Notes: a model not told the origin generated them from the sequence alone. Counted from the stretch's first letter, positions 17,130 to 26,500 are shown. The stretch is 64,000 nt of DNA from Candidatus Peribacteria bacterium (GCA_023245935.1 JAHFJM010000001.1:434001-498000); one strand, 5' to 3'. A program made the numbers and translations.

Positions 17130-17900
17130 CTATTTCTTCGTTCCAGAACCGCGCCAGCTCACTCCTCGATACCAAGAGATATGAACATCGGTGAATTGGT
17201 TGTCATTAAACCACGACTTCAGTGTCTCGAATCTCAGGAAATGCGTTTGCGGCGCATTCAGTTTGTCGAAGACGTTCAGAATATTGTGCTCGTACGTCAG
17301 CTTCCGCCAGTTCTGGAAATATTCGTAGTAGGCGAGGAATTGAAAAGGGAAAATGTAGACGGTGTAAACGGGGATATAGATAAGAACGGTGAGAACATGT
17401 GCAATGATGCGCACGACCGATCTCGGTAGCCGGTGGACGATCAGACTTTTGAGCGGTTCCACAAGCCACCGGTTCAGTGCATTGCCTTCCTGCGCGTACA
17501 CCCAGACGATCACCCGACCTCCCGACTTGCAGTGGTCGACGATGTTTCGAAACGACGCCGTCGGATCATCCGTATGGTGCAGAACGCCGATCGAGTACAC
17601 GACATCGAACATTCGTCCGAGCTTCATCTGTGCGATATCTGCTTCCTGCACGGTCACATTCTTGAGGTGTGCCGTATTCGCTTTCGCACTCTCTCCTGCA
17701 TTCAAATCAACTCCGAGAATGCTCCTGCAGTACGGAGCGACAGCAGCGAGGTGTTGCCCCCCTCCGCAGCCGCAGTCGAGGACGTCTTTGTCTTTGAAAG
17801 TCTCTTTCGTATTCGGCGCGATCCAATCCCAGAAGAGCCATTCGCTGCTGTTCTTCATTCGCTGCCACTGCCAGTCCCAGGCGGATTGTTTCTGCTGCAT
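17130..17900 (-). CDS. Class I SAM-dependent methyltransferase
   Basis: 256 aa. SAM motif I is VLDCGCGGGQHLAAV near residue 40, followed by GVDLNAGESAKAN, MKLGRMFDVVYSIGVLHHTDDP and GGRVIVWVYAQEG, as in Methyltransf_11-type enzymes. A hydrophobic stretch near residues 160-190 suggests membrane contact. ATG 17900 was chosen because in-frame sequence upstream lies antisense to the gene starting at 17937. Its stop is 15 bases before the asnB start. Possibly methylates a lipid-linked sugar; substrate unknown. Confidence 0.75.
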   Translation of the reverse strand: MQQKQSAWDWQWQRMKNSSEWLFWDWIAPNTKETFKDKDVLDCGCGGGQHLAAVAPYCRSILGVDLNAGESAKANTAHLKNVTVQEADIAQMKLGRMFDVVYSIGVLHHTDDPTASFRNIVDHCKSGGRVIVWVYAQEGNALNRWLVEPLKSLIVHRLPRSVVRIIAHVLTVLIYIPVYTVYIFPFQFLAYYEYFQNWRKLTYEHNILNVFDKLNAPQTHFLRFETLKSWFNDNQFTDVHISWYRGVSWRGSGTKK

Positions 17901-17936
17901 GAGAGAAGAGTACAACAAAAATGCTATGCTGCCTTC

Positions 17937-19169
17937 ATGTCTTTCAGAAAAACCGTCATCGTTTCTTCCATCTTCTTCGCTTTCGCGTGGGTATCTCTTC
18001 TTCCGAGCCGTCTCTCCTTCCCGCCTTCCGACACATTCTCTCACGATCCCGGTGAGTACAATGCAGGAGCGATCCATTTGGTGACTGAGGGCATGTACTC
18101 CCTCGATGGCATCAGTCCCTCGTTTGAGCGCGAGCCGGGATACAGTGCTTTTCTCTCTCTGGTCTACCGTATTTTCGGACTCGAGAACCGTCTCGCGATC
18201 TTCCTGATGCAGGGAGCGTTGTATCTTCTTGCGATTCTCCTCTTCACGTCCGAACTTCGTCGGCATGTCTCGAGTGAACGCATCGCATCGCTCACGCTGA
18301 TGCTGCTTGTACTGCTGCCGTCGGTCTACCACACAGTCTTCAGCGCATATCGCGAGAACTTCGCGCTCATTCTGGTTCTTCTCTTCGCCACGAGTTTCCT
18401 TCGGTTCCAGCGTTCTCCGACTTTTCCGAAGGCGATGCTCAGCGGGATCATTCTCGGCGCACTTCTTCTGACGTACATTCCGTTTCTCTTCTTCCCGCTC
18501 TTCCTGATGCCGCTTCTGTGGGTTTTGCCCCTACCAAAGCCATATCTGCTCACGATTATTCTTGTTCCGTTTCTCTTCGTCTTGCTGTGGGCGGGTCGAA
18601 ATTTTTCAGAAGGAAACGGATTTCGCATCGCAGCTCCGATGCGCACGGCGATCATGCTTCACGTGAGAGGGGAGCAGGCGGAACACATCCGCGGATTCGA
18701 ACCGTTTCGCTGTCTGTGGTCGGAATATATTTCCCGAAACTGGGACGGGAGATCGAAGCAGTGCTCGTTCAACGGCGTGATGCATGCTCTCGGCGACCGG
18801 GTGAAGACCGAGAGTCCCGCATCGATTTCGAGTGAGGGGAAGGCGAAGATTCTCCGCTTCTTCCCCTACTATCTTTGGTTCTCGGTCTTCGAGGTTCTGG
18901 AACTCCACCTTCCCTATGTGAATGGCTGGGGCTTTGTCTACAACGCGCTTGCAGCACTCTCAATGGTGATTCTGTATGTCGGCTGTCTCTTCGCACTTCC
19001 CGCTTTCTTCAAGCGTGAGTACGCGATTTTTCTGCTTCTGATTCTCTACTGCACGGTGATTTTCAGCCTCACGGATGCAACACCTCGGTACCTTCTCCCG
19101 ATTATTTTCTGCTACGCGGTTTTTTCTGCGGTTGGGTATGATTGGGTGTTCAGAAAATTGAGTCGGTGA
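17937..19169 (+). CDS. Multi-pass GT-C-like membrane glycosyltransferase
   Basis: 410 aa with about nine to ten predicted transmembrane helices. After the first helix a periplasmic loop holds SHDPGEYNAGAIHLV, an acidic-x-x-Y pattern like the catalytic Asp/Glu of GT-C enzymes (PMT/ArnT-like), which use polyprenyl-phosphate sugars. SLTDATPRYLLP near the C-terminus is also typical. TATGCT (17925-17930) ends 6 bases before the ATG. One of six GT-C-like proteins in this window (others start at 24762, 31469, 32852, 37041 and 37810); it is shorter and lacks the C-terminal soluble domain of the four large ones. Confidence 0.65.
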   Translation: MSFRKTVIVSSIFFAFAWVSLLPSRLSFPPSDTFSHDPGEYNAGAIHLVTEGMYSLDGISPSFEREPGYSAFLSLVYRIFGLENRLAIFLMQGALYLLAILLFTSELRRHVSSERIASLTLMLLVLLPSVYHTVFSAYRENFALILVLLFATSFLRFQRSPTFPKAMLSGIILGALLLTYIPFLFFPLFLMPLLWVLPLPKPYLLTIILVPFLFVLLWAGRNFSEGNGFRIAAPMRTAIMLHVRGEQAEHIRGFEPFRCLWSEYISRNWDGRSKQCSFNGVMHALGDRVKTESPASISSEGKAKILRFFPYYLWFSVFEVLELHLPYVNGWGFVYNALAALSMVILYVGCLFALPAFFKREYAIFLLLILYCTVIFSLTDATPRYLLPIIFCYAVFSAVGYDWVFRKLSR

Positions 19170-19210
19170 TTTATCTTCACAACGGTTCTCACTCCGGCGC
19201 TGATGCGCCA

Positions 19211-19292
19211 CCTCTCTCCATCGGCTGGAGAGAGGAAGGTTTGTATTGAGAGAAGCTCAGGCTCCCCCTTCTCCGGCGGACGGAGAAGGGGT
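19211..19292. repeat. Two palindromes in a convergent intergenic gap
   Basis: 19211-19235 is a 25-base palindrome (CCTCTCTCCA...TGGAGAGAGG) whose reverse complement recurs exactly at 51749-51773. 19264-19291 is a second palindrome (CCCCTTCTCCG...CGGAGAAGGGG) followed by GGGGTTAGGGGATG. The gap 19170-19320 has no gene. Confidence 0.85.
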
Positions 19293-19320
19293 TAGGGGAT
19301 GAGGATTGTAAGCAGTGGAT

Positions 19321-20076
19321 TTACTTCTCTCTTTGTATCTTCGACCTGAATATTCCCAGTCTGATTCCCATCTTCGCGAGCAGATACAACATGAGCGTGT
19401 ACGGTGTCTGTGCGATTTCGAGGAAACCTTTCCAAAGGCTGATCGACGTGTGTGCTTGGTTGTAGTACGAGCGTGCCGGAACGTGTGCGATCTTCAGATT
19501 CGCGAAGCGTGCCATGGCAATGATCTCGAAGCTGAAGAAGTAGTCTTCCGAGGTGACGGCGAAATCAGAACACTCTGCGAGCCGCTTGCTGTAGACGCGG
19601 AATCCCGTGAAGAGATCCTGCGGTCTGATGCCGAGGACGATGCCTCCAAGCCCGGAGAGGATCGAATTTCCGAGGTAGCGGATCCAGGACATGCCGTCCC
19701 TGCGCGGTTGCAGGAGATCGTAGAACCGATTTCCGAGGACCAGATCGGCGCCCTGCCTCATCTGCACGAGAGCATCCGGGATCGACGATGCGAATTGTCC
19801 GTCACCGTGGATTTCGACGATGATGCTTGCTCCGAGTTCCGCGCATTTCTTCAGTCCGAATTTCAAATTCGTACCGTATCCCCCGTGCGGATGCTTATAA
19901 AACGGTATGCCGAGACGCTTCGCCACTTCCTCACTGTCGTCGGTCGATTCATCATCGACGATGACGATATTCTGAAACAATTCCTTCGGAAGAATATTAT
20001 ACGTGTGTTCCAGAAACGCACCGCAGTTGTAGGTCATGATCATGCCGAAGACGCCATCCTTGGTTTGCATGGACAT
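19321..20076 (-). CDS. GT2 family glycosyltransferase (polyprenyl-P-sugar synthase type)
   Basis: 251 aa. GT-A fold motifs: TYNCGAFLEHTY, IVDDESTDDSEEVAKRL, VEIHGDGQF (the DxD-like metal site), LVLGNRF and DLFTGFRVYSKRL. These are typical of dolichol/undecaprenyl-phosphate sugar synthases. The C-terminus ends in one hydrophobic helix (YTLMLYLLAKMGIRLGIF). It may make a lipid-linked sugar donor for one of the GT-C proteins. It is 13 bases downstream of the orphan gene at 20926. Confidence 0.8.
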   Translation of the reverse strand: MSMQTKDGVFGMIMTYNCGAFLEHTYNILPKELFQNIVIVDDESTDDSEEVAKRLGIPFYKHPHGGYGTNLKFGLKKCAELGASIIVEIHGDGQFASSIPDALVQMRQGADLVLGNRFYDLLQPRRDGMSWIRYLGNSILSGLGGIVLGIRPQDLFTGFRVYSKRLAECSDFAVTSEDYFFSFEIIAMARFANLKIAHVPARSYYNQAHTSISLWKGFLEIAQTPYTLMLYLLAKMGIRLGIFRSKIQREK

Positions 20077-20089
20077 GTCCTCAGCCTAC

Positions 20090-20926
20090 TTAGATTGTCC
20101 TGTGTTGTCGAATGTAGGCTACGAGTTCATCTTGCTGATGCGCTTCCAGAACGTCGACTGTTTCCCGAAGCAGCGCATTCGTCCGCATCACTTCAGGATC
20201 GTCACTTCCGCGTCCTTCATCGAGCTGCTCCTCACGGATTTGGAACAGAAGTCCTATGTCATGTGCCCGCAGCAGACCGGTTCGATTCGCATCGTTGAGA
20301 TGACGCTCGATTGCTGCCAACTGATTCTCGCGGGGCTTTCCTTCCTTGGATGCATAATATTTTTTGTTTCGTTTCAAATCTGTCTCACGCCATGCCGGTT
20401 TCATCGTCGTGGTTTGCAGCCACTCGCTGTAGAACTCCCGGTGCCCGAGGCTACCGAGTGCATAGGCGAGCGGTTGAACAGTTGCGACTCTCGATACGTC
20501 GTCTTTTGTCATGGCTTTTCTACATGCCTCGAGGAGCTGATCGGCAACCTCTGCTGTCGGTTGCCAGTTCTCCCTCGTTTGACTGAGCAAGGTTGCTATT
20601 TTTCCCGTCTTTCCCGAGTTGCGTTTCCAACCATCGAGAAGAATCTCTGTCGCAAAATTAAGAATGCGTGCCCGTTCGGGTCCGACAGGTAAATTCTCTC
20701 GGATCATGCCGACGGCGTCTGCGGTGTGCGGAAGTTCTTTCATGAGGGCTTCCAGTTGCTCTTTACTGGTGACACCAGCCAAGAGAGTTCGTATTCGAGC
20801 TTGTGTGGTCTCTGCATCGGCAGCAACCGTACCGGCGGGATGCAGCGAATCAGCATTCACCGTTTCCTCAGTAGAGGTTTCCAGGTCTCCTGCGTCGGTT
20901 TTATGGAGAGAATTCTCTGTAGTCAT
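20090..20926 (-). CDS. Orphan soluble protein, helical
   Basis: 278 aa from ATG 20926. I do not recognise it. It starts with an acidic, Ser/Thr-rich tail (residues 1-40), then looks largely alpha-helical with repeated Leu/Ala-rich segments (ARIRTLLAGVTSKEQLEALMKELPH; LLRETVDVLEAHQQDELVAYI). No signal peptide or membrane helix. Its promoter is strong: TTGACA (20959-20964), 17 bases, TATATT (20936-20941), then 9 bases to the ATG. Neighbours are glycan genes, but nothing in it suggests sugar chemistry. Confidence 0.7.
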   Translation of the reverse strand: MTTENSLHKTDAGDLETSTEETVNADSLHPAGTVAADAETTQARIRTLLAGVTSKEQLEALMKELPHTADAVGMIRENLPVGPERARILNFATEILLDGWKRNSGKTGKIATLLSQTRENWQPTAEVADQLLEACRKAMTKDDVSRVATVQPLAYALGSLGHREFYSEWLQTTTMKPAWRETDLKRNKKYYASKEGKPRENQLAAIERHLNDANRTGLLRAHDIGLLFQIREEQLDEGRGSDDPEVMRTNALLRETVDVLEAHQQDELVAYIRQHRTI

Positions 20927-20935
20927 ACAAATTAT

Positions 20936-20964
20936 AATATACATTTATTACTATAAAATGTCAA
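20936..20964 (-). promoter_or_regulatory. Strong sigma70-type promoter, leaderless
   Basis: TTGACA (20959-20964) and TATATT (20936-20941), spacer 17; the -10 ends 9 bases before the ATG at 20926. Confidence 0.7.
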
Positions 20965-20991
20965 TTTTCATCCTTCCAATGATTTCGGGAA

Positions 20992-22218
20992 TTAGAAAAT
21001 CTCAATCTCCCCGATCGGCATGATGAACTTCCCACCGCGACTGATGAATTCCTTCTCTTTCCCCGCAATGTGATCGCGGAAACTCCATGCGAGCAGCAGA
21101 TAGTAGTCGACCGGTCGCGTGCGTGCTTCTTCCGGTGAGATGATCGGAATATGGGACATCGGCATACAGAGCCCTTGTTTCTGCGGCAGACCGTCGACGC
21201 AGAAATCGATGATCTCATTCGTGATGCCTGCGTAGTTCAGAATCGGCACGCCTTTTGCGGCTGCGCCGTAGGCTGCGATGTGCTTGCCTTGCTTCTTCAG
21301 CTCGGTGAGAGTACCCACCAGTTTGTTCTTCGATTTCTCCACGTCTTTCGCGAGCTTCTGATACGTTTCCAGCTTGTCCCAACCTTTCGCAAGTTCTTCG
21401 TTTGCGAGTTCCGCCACTTTCGGACTCACCGGATGGCGACCCTTGTGACCGAAGAAAATTCTGATCGATACGCCCTGGAACGGAAGCATTTCGTAGTCGA
21501 AAATCTCGAGATCGAATTGCTTGTAGAACTGAATCAGTGGGCGAATCGCATAGTACGACATGTGCTCGTGGTAGACGTCGCCGTAGCCGAGAGTGTCGAA
21601 AATGTAGCCGAGGTAGTGTGCTTGGATGATCCCGACGCCGTCGTCGGCGATCAACTCTTTGAATCCCTTCATCACATCTGCCTGAGCACCGATGTGAGGA
21701 ATGGAGTTGTTGCCCATGACGACTTTGGCTTTTCCGTGCTTCTTCGCCACATCTTTTGCCAGTGTGCACGTGAAGAAATCGTTGATCGTCTCCACTCCGC
21801 GTGCCCGGGACATCGGTGCGATATTCTGCGCCGGTTCGATGTTCAGCGTCTTCATGCCTTTGATTTCTCCGAGGAGCACGCCGTCGTTGCCGCCGACTTC
21901 GGTGATAAAATCACCGGGTTTCAAAAATTTCTCGGTGACGAACTTCGCATATTCCTGAAAGTGCACCGGCGTGTTGCCGACACCGGACGACACAAACTGG
22001 TATTCCGAGAAGAGTTCTTCTTTCGAGACGTCATCCAATAGTTGAACCAGATTGCAGTCGTGACAGAAATAGACCTGCAGCGGGTAATAAATTTCAGGAT
22101 GCTGAAGCCACGAATCCGGCTTCAGGTTCAGGTTCGCCTGCGGCTGGTCATGCAGATCGAGGAACATCGTGCAGTGACCTGATCCGCACATACGGCAGCT
22201 GTCGTGGTGGGTGATCAT
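20992..22218 (-). CDS. Sugar C-methyltransferase-like protein
   Basis: 408 aa from ATG 22218. An N-terminal zinc-type module (CRMCGSGHC; FCHDCN) is followed by a SAM domain (FITEVGGNDGVLLGEI) and a C-terminal domain with AYGAAAKGVPILNYAG and CVDGLPQKQG, the layout of NovU/TylCIII sugar C-methyltransferases. Typical substrates are NDP-4-keto-6-deoxy sugars. The start overlaps the upstream epimerase stop as ATGA, so the two are translationally coupled. It shares architecture with the protein at 1005-2189. Confidence 0.8.
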   Translation of the reverse strand: MITHHDSCRMCGSGHCTMFLDLHDQPQANLNLKPDSWLQHPEIYYPLQVYFCHDCNLVQLLDDVSKEELFSEYQFVSSGVGNTPVHFQEYAKFVTEKFLKPGDFITEVGGNDGVLLGEIKGMKTLNIEPAQNIAPMSRARGVETINDFFTCTLAKDVAKKHGKAKVVMGNNSIPHIGAQADVMKGFKELIADDGVGIIQAHYLGYIFDTLGYGDVYHEHMSYYAIRPLIQFYKQFDLEIFDYEMLPFQGVSIRIFFGHKGRHPVSPKVAELANEELAKGWDKLETYQKLAKDVEKSKNKLVGTLTELKKQGKHIAAYGAAAKGVPILNYAGITNEIIDFCVDGLPQKQGLCMPMSHIPIISPEEARTRPVDYYLLLAWSFRDHIAGKEKEFISRGGKFIMPIGEIEIF

Positions 22219-23108
22219 AGGGTTTTCAGGTAGGAACGAAGCCACGTTTTCACATCGGTCTTGATCTGCCAGCCGAGCAGTTCTTTTGCTCTCGTGACAT
22301 TCGCAAGGTGTTCATCGAGGTCGAAGCTGCGACGAGGAATCGTCTCGATCTTATCGCTGACGATCTCCGCGATTTCACGGATCGTGTAGTTGTAGCCTGA
22401 GGCGATATTGATGATCTCGCCTGTACCGACAGTGTCCGATGCCAGCGCCATGCAGAACGCTTCGGCGATATCTCCCGCGTAGACGAAGTCGCGCCTTGCA
22501 CTTCCGCCTCCCGCCGCTGCCGTCTGAGTCACGGGAATCGGTTTCCCTTCCTTCCGGCATTGGTAGAACTTCGCGAGAACCTGGTCTTGTCTCTGGTTCT
22601 CCCCGAAGACTTGGAAGAGTCGGAAGATCACCGTCGGCAGACCGTTGTCGGCGTAGTACTTGAGGAAGCGCTCCATCGTGTATTTCTGCAGCGAGTAGGG
22701 TTCGTTCGGGAATGCCGGAAGCCCTTCGTGCCAGGGAAGTGGTTGATTTCCGTAGAGCGAAGCAGTCGATGGGTAGAGGAATTTTTTGACGCCTGCACGC
22801 TTGCTCAGTTCCAGCATTTTCACACCGAGATCGACATTGTTGTACGTCGTTCCGACGGGATCTTTCATGCAGCCGGGGATGCTCGTCTCGAACGCAAGGT
22901 GAATGACAGCACCCATCCCTTCAACGCTCTCCAGATTCTCGATGTCCTTCTGAATGAAATCAAAATCTTTTGACGGTTTCAGGAGTCTGCAGGGCAGCCG
23001 ATCGAGACCCGTGACAGACGCTCCTTCCATCAGAAGCTTCGGAATGAGGTGTGAAGCAATGAAGCCCGATGCACCGGTGACGAGCACCTTCTTTCCTTTC
23101 AATGTCAT
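22215..23108 (-). CDS. NAD-dependent epimerase/dehydratase (extended SDR)
   Basis: 297 aa from ATG 23108. Rossmann motif VLVTGASGFIASHL, active-site PSTASLYG and YSLQKYTME (YxxxK), with FRLFQVFGENQRQDQVLAKF and a late NIASGYNYTIREIAE, as in UDP-glucose 4-epimerase and heptose-epimerase relatives. The ATG overlaps the upstream amidotransferase stop (ATGA), and its own stop overlaps the methyltransferase start, giving a tightly coupled trio. Which sugar it acts on is unknown; HldD-type epimerisation is one option given the heptose genes. Confidence 0.8.
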   Translation of the reverse strand: MTLKGKKVLVTGASGFIASHLIPKLLMEGASVTGLDRLPCRLLKPSKDFDFIQKDIENLESVEGMGAVIHLAFETSIPGCMKDPVGTTYNNVDLGVKMLELSKRAGVKKFLYPSTASLYGNQPLPWHEGLPAFPNEPYSLQKYTMERFLKYYADNGLPTVIFRLFQVFGENQRQDQVLAKFYQCRKEGKPIPVTQTAAAGGGSARRDFVYAGDIAEAFCMALASDTVGTGEIINIASGYNYTIREIAEIVSDKIETIPRRSFDLDEHLANVTRAKELLGWQIKTDVKTWLRSYLKTL

Positions 23109-24625
23109 CGGTAGAGCTTGTTCCATGTGGTCTTCAGAAAGCGGAAGTACTGCGTGCGATCCCAACCGGGTTGTTTCTTCCATCTGTTGTAGGGAAGAGA
23201 CATGCCTCGTTTCTCCATATCGAGTGCGCTTTGGAGCTTATATTTCGCTGCGAGACGGCGAAGGATCACCTTCTGTTCAAGGTTATCTATTTTGCATTGC
23301 ACGGGCAAGCTGAAAGCAAATTCGAGGATGCGGCGATCCAGAAAGGGACACCGATTCTCAATGCCGAATGCACCCGCCATACGGTCACCCATCTGGAGGA
23401 GGCTCGGGAAGACGAGTTTGAAGTCGGCGAATCCCATCGCGTTCACGGGATCAGGGAACATTTGGAAGTACGGTTTCAGTTTTTCGCGCACGAGCTCGAA
23501 GTACTTGTCGTTGCGGCACGTGATGCGTGCGAAGTCGTCGAGGTAGTTTGGTTTCCCGAAATGTTTGCCGAAGAGATAGTCGTAGGAAGGATATTTCTGC
23601 CGCAGTGCGTACTCCCGCGCAACCGGCAGATAACGAACGTAGCCGCCGAAGAGCTCGTCGGCGCCCTCACCCGAAAGAATCACTTTGACGTCTCTGGAAG
23701 CCGCTTCCGCGAGTTTCCACATACCGAAGAAACCGAAGGAGCCGACCGGGAAATCCAGATGCTTGAGAATTTTCGGGATTTTTTTGAAGAATTCTTTCCG
23801 GAGTTCCGGTTTGCCGCTATCGAAGTAATACTGATGATCGAACGTGTGAAGTTTTGAGAGGATCGAGGAGTCGATACCGCCGGAGAAATAGAGCCCGATC
23901 GGTACATCGCTCCGGATTCTGAGTTTCACTGCGTCTTTGATCAGACTCTCGAGTTCTTCGTCTGCAGTCTTGAGCACAATGTCACGCGGCTCAAACTTCC
24001 AGTACTCGACGATCTTCTTCTCACCGGTTTCCGTGTCGAAGAGCACAAAGTGCGCAGGAGGAATTTCATAGACGTTTTTCCAGAGCGTCGTAATGAAGCA
24101 GTGCTGGAATGCTTCGAAGAAATCGTCTTCCCGTTTCTCGAGAGGCAGTACTTCCGCAAGTGCTTTCGCTTCGGAAGCGAAAACGAGCCTCTTGCCCTTT
24201 TGATAGTAGTAGAGCGGCTTCTCGCCGCAGATATCGCGTGCAAGTAAGAGTTTCTTCTTCTTGGAATCGTAGATCGCGCAGGCGAACATGCCGTTCAATT
24301 TGTCGAACATTTTGGTTCCCCACTGACGGTAGGATTTCAGAAGCACTTCGGTGTCAGATGTCGTTGTGAAGACCCAGCCCAGCGTTTGCAGTTCTTTCTT
24401 GAGTTCGAGGTAGTTGTAGATTTCTCCGTTATAACAGAGCACGAAGTGATCCTCTCGGTACGGTGCAAGCCCCGGGGATTTTAGGTCGATGATCTTCAGT
24501 CTCCCCATGCCAAGCGAAAGTTCGCCGTCGCGGTACACGCCCGACTCATCCGGTGCCCGGTGTTCCTGCGCATCGATCATGCACTCGATCCCTTCTCCCG
24601 ATGTCATTCCGCAGATGCTGCACAT
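23105..24625 (-). CDS. asnB: Second asparagine synthetase-type amidotransferase
   Basis: 506 aa from ATG 24625. It has Cys2 (MCSICGMTSG), HRAPDESG in place of the usual HRGPD, CYNGEIYNYLELK, the PP-loop FSGGIDSSILS, LSGEGADELFGGYVRY and ENRCPFLDRR. It is shorter than the homologue at 15243 and only distantly similar, so it is not a recent duplicate. First of three overlapping genes (amidotransferase, epimerase, C-methyltransferase), suggesting amidation of a sugar acid; the UDP-sugar dehydrogenase at 31466 could supply uronates. Gly to Ala in the RGPD motif may affect glutamine binding. Confidence 0.82.
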   Translation of the reverse strand: MCSICGMTSGEGIECMIDAQEHRAPDESGVYRDGELSLGMGRLKIIDLKSPGLAPYREDHFVLCYNGEIYNYLELKKELQTLGWVFTTTSDTEVLLKSYRQWGTKMFDKLNGMFACAIYDSKKKKLLLARDICGEKPLYYYQKGKRLVFASEAKALAEVLPLEKREDDFFEAFQHCFITTLWKNVYEIPPAHFVLFDTETGEKKIVEYWKFEPRDIVLKTADEELESLIKDAVKLRIRSDVPIGLYFSGGIDSSILSKLHTFDHQYYFDSGKPELRKEFFKKIPKILKHLDFPVGSFGFFGMWKLAEAASRDVKVILSGEGADELFGGYVRYLPVAREYALRQKYPSYDYLFGKHFGKPNYLDDFARITCRNDKYFELVREKLKPYFQMFPDPVNAMGFADFKLVFPSLLQMGDRMAGAFGIENRCPFLDRRILEFAFSLPVQCKIDNLEQKVILRRLAAKYKLQSALDMEKRGMSLPYNRWKKQPGWDRTQYFRFLKTTWNKLYR

Positions 24626-24654
24626 AGAAGAATGTTTGTTGTGGATTGTATGGA

Positions 24655-24735
24655 GCCCATTCCTCAAGGGCAAGGCTTCTCTTGTCCTACTTCGGGACGC
24701 GCTCACTGTCGTTCGTGCTCCTCAGCATGACAATA
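24655..24735. repeat. Degenerate dispersed-repeat segment
   Basis: Between the divergent genes at 24625 and 24762. Contains TTGTCCTACTTCGGGAC... and ...CTCCTCAGCATGACAA, whose ends TTGTC/GACAA are complementary, like widespread bacterial 'TCCTCAGGATGACAA' repeats. Confidence 0.5.
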
Positions 24736-24761
24736 CAGATAGCTGTACACTTTGCACTATC

Positions 24762-26489
24762 GTGCATTTGAATCGTTCACTCTTCCTCCTTGCAGCTTTT
24801 TCTTTGGGATTGCTGTTCGCTGCAGCCGTTCTCCTGCCGCATATTTTGCAGCGGAATGATCGGCAGTATCCATTTCGCGGTATCGAGATCATGGGAACCG
24901 ATGCGGAGAACTACTATGCCGCGCGCGTGCGGGAGGTGAGTGACGGTTTTCCGTCTCTCGGGAACGCGTACTATGCGGATTTGAAAGACACGCCGTCCGT
25001 GCAGCCGCCGCTTCCGGAGATTGTTGTTGCAAGCATCGGACAGATGCTTTCGATCGATCCCGTGACTGCATTTGTTCTCTGCAAAGGTCTCTTCGCGTTT
25101 CTTCTGACTATCGTTCTGGTCGGTGCGTTCTCTTCGATCACCGCCATGCCTTGGCTTTCTCTTGTTGCTGTCTGTGTTCTTCTTTTTGCGAACGCACTTC
25201 TCAACGCTCCGTGGGATCTGCCTGCAATTCTTCGAGGAGAGCTTTCGCCCGGGTTTCTGCGCTTCTCGCGCCCAATCAATCCGCAGTGGCCGGTGTTCTT
25301 CTTTTTTACAACACTCTGGATTTTCTCGTCGTGGATGAAAGATCAGAAGAGTTGGAAGATGATTCTTGCCGCAGTCACGACAATCGTAATGTTCTATTCA
25401 TACGTGTATGCATGGACGACTATGGCAGTGATTGCCTTCCTGCTTCTTCTCTACTTTCTTTTTCGACAAGATAAGCCCCGACTGTGTGATTTGTTTCTCT
25501 ACGCCTTTCTCTGTCTCCTCGGAGGGTTGCCGTACTTTTTGCATGTCTTTAGCACGATGCATCATCCGTGGTACGCGGAGTCTGCGATGCGTCAGGGGCT
25601 CGTTGCTTCGAGACACATCGTTCTCGGTGCATGGGTTTTGGTCTTTCTGCCTCTCTCGATGTGTACGCGTCGATTGTTTCCAAGGACGATGCCGCTTCTT
25701 CCCGCACTCGCTTTCGGCGGGCTTCTCGTGCTCAATCAGCAGGTGATCACCGGTTCCGCTCTCGTCCCGCATCACTATCATTGGTACTTCATTCAGCCGC
25801 TTGCGAGTGTGGTTTTCCTCGTCACGATCTTTGTGTTCCTACGGCGCATGCTTCCTGCGAAGATTTTCGTGCCTCTCCTTTCTTTGATTTGTCTTTCTTC
25901 GATCGGATTCGGATTTTTCCAGCAGCGAGATATTTATGAAAAGCAGCGGCAACAGTGGGGTGAGATGCAGGAGTCAGCTGATCTCTTTACTTTCCTCAGG
26001 AAAAACACGAAGCCGGGGATTGTCGTCACCGGTGCGAGTGAAGGGTTCATCGATGAGTACGTTCCCGTCTACACGTCCGCCGATTCGTATGCGACGCTCT
26101 ACGCGAATCTCTTCCTTGTCCCTGATTCACGAGCACAGGACGCGTTCTTTTTTCGACTGTGGATGAAAGATGTTGCACCGGATGAGGCGGACAGGCGGCT
26201 TCCGACGGATCTTCGTGCCGATCTCAGCAGTGCGCTGCATGCGATTTATTTCCGTGAATTTGCAGGAGACATTCGCGCGATTCCGGATGAGGAAGTTGCT
26301 GACGCTTCCCGTGCGTATCATCAGTACTACAATCTTTCGATTGAAGAAAAATTGAAGCTGCATCCTCTCCACATGCTTGTCCTCCAAAGAGAGGACAAAG
26401 AAACGTCTGCCCTGCGTGCATTGAAGAAGCTTGGGAAAGTTGCCTATAGCGACAGTCGGTTCACAGTTTTTTCATTAAAGAGTTTCTAA
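24762..26489 (+). CDS. Large GT-C-like membrane protein with C-terminal soluble domain
   Basis: 575 aa from GTG 24762. About eleven predicted transmembrane helices occupy residues 1-400, followed by a ~170-residue soluble domain. The first periplasmic loop carries MGTDAENYYAARVREV, an Asp-x-x-x-YY pattern matching the acidic loop of GT-C enzymes. The soluble part contains VVTGASEGFIDEYVPVYTSADSYATLY, comparable with paralogues at 32852, 35428 and 37810. TACACT (24746-24751) ends 10 bases before the GTG; TTG 24768 is an alternative start. Likely a polyprenyl-P-sugar-dependent transferase acting outside the membrane. Confidence 0.65.
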   Translation: MHLNRSLFLLAAFSLGLLFAAAVLLPHILQRNDRQYPFRGIEIMGTDAENYYAARVREVSDGFPSLGNAYYADLKDTPSVQPPLPEIVVASIGQMLSIDPVTAFVLCKGLFAFLLTIVLVGAFSSITAMPWLSLVAVCVLLFANALLNAPWDLPAILRGELSPGFLRFSRPINPQWPVFFFFTTLWIFSSWMKDQKSWKMILAAVTTIVMFYSYVYAWTTMAVIAFLLLLYFLFRQDKPRLCDLFLYAFLCLLGGLPYFLHVFSTMHHPWYAESAMRQGLVASRHIVLGAWVLVFLPLSMCTRRLFPRTMPLLPALAFGGLLVLNQQVITGSALVPHHYHWYFIQPLASVVFLVTIFVFLRRMLPAKIFVPLLSLICLSSIGFGFFQQRDIYEKQRQQWGEMQESADLFTFLRKNTKPGIVVTGASEGFIDEYVPVYTSADSYATLYANLFLVPDSRAQDAFFFRLWMKDVAPDEADRRLPTDLRADLSSALHAIYFREFAGDIRAIPDEEVADASRAYHQYYNLSIEEKLKLHPLHMLVLQREDKETSALRALKKLGKVAYSDSRFTVFSLKSF

Positions 26490-26500
26490 CATTTTTCAAA

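Noticed and set aside
17901-18332. Longer methyltransferase reading upstream of 17900
   Set aside because: It is antisense to the well-supported GT-C gene, low-complexity in character and not part of the family.
24489-24761. 91-residue extension of the GT-C-like gene at 24762
   Set aside because: It overlaps the amidotransferase start on the other strand and a repeat segment; a -10 box lies 10 bases before GTG 24762.
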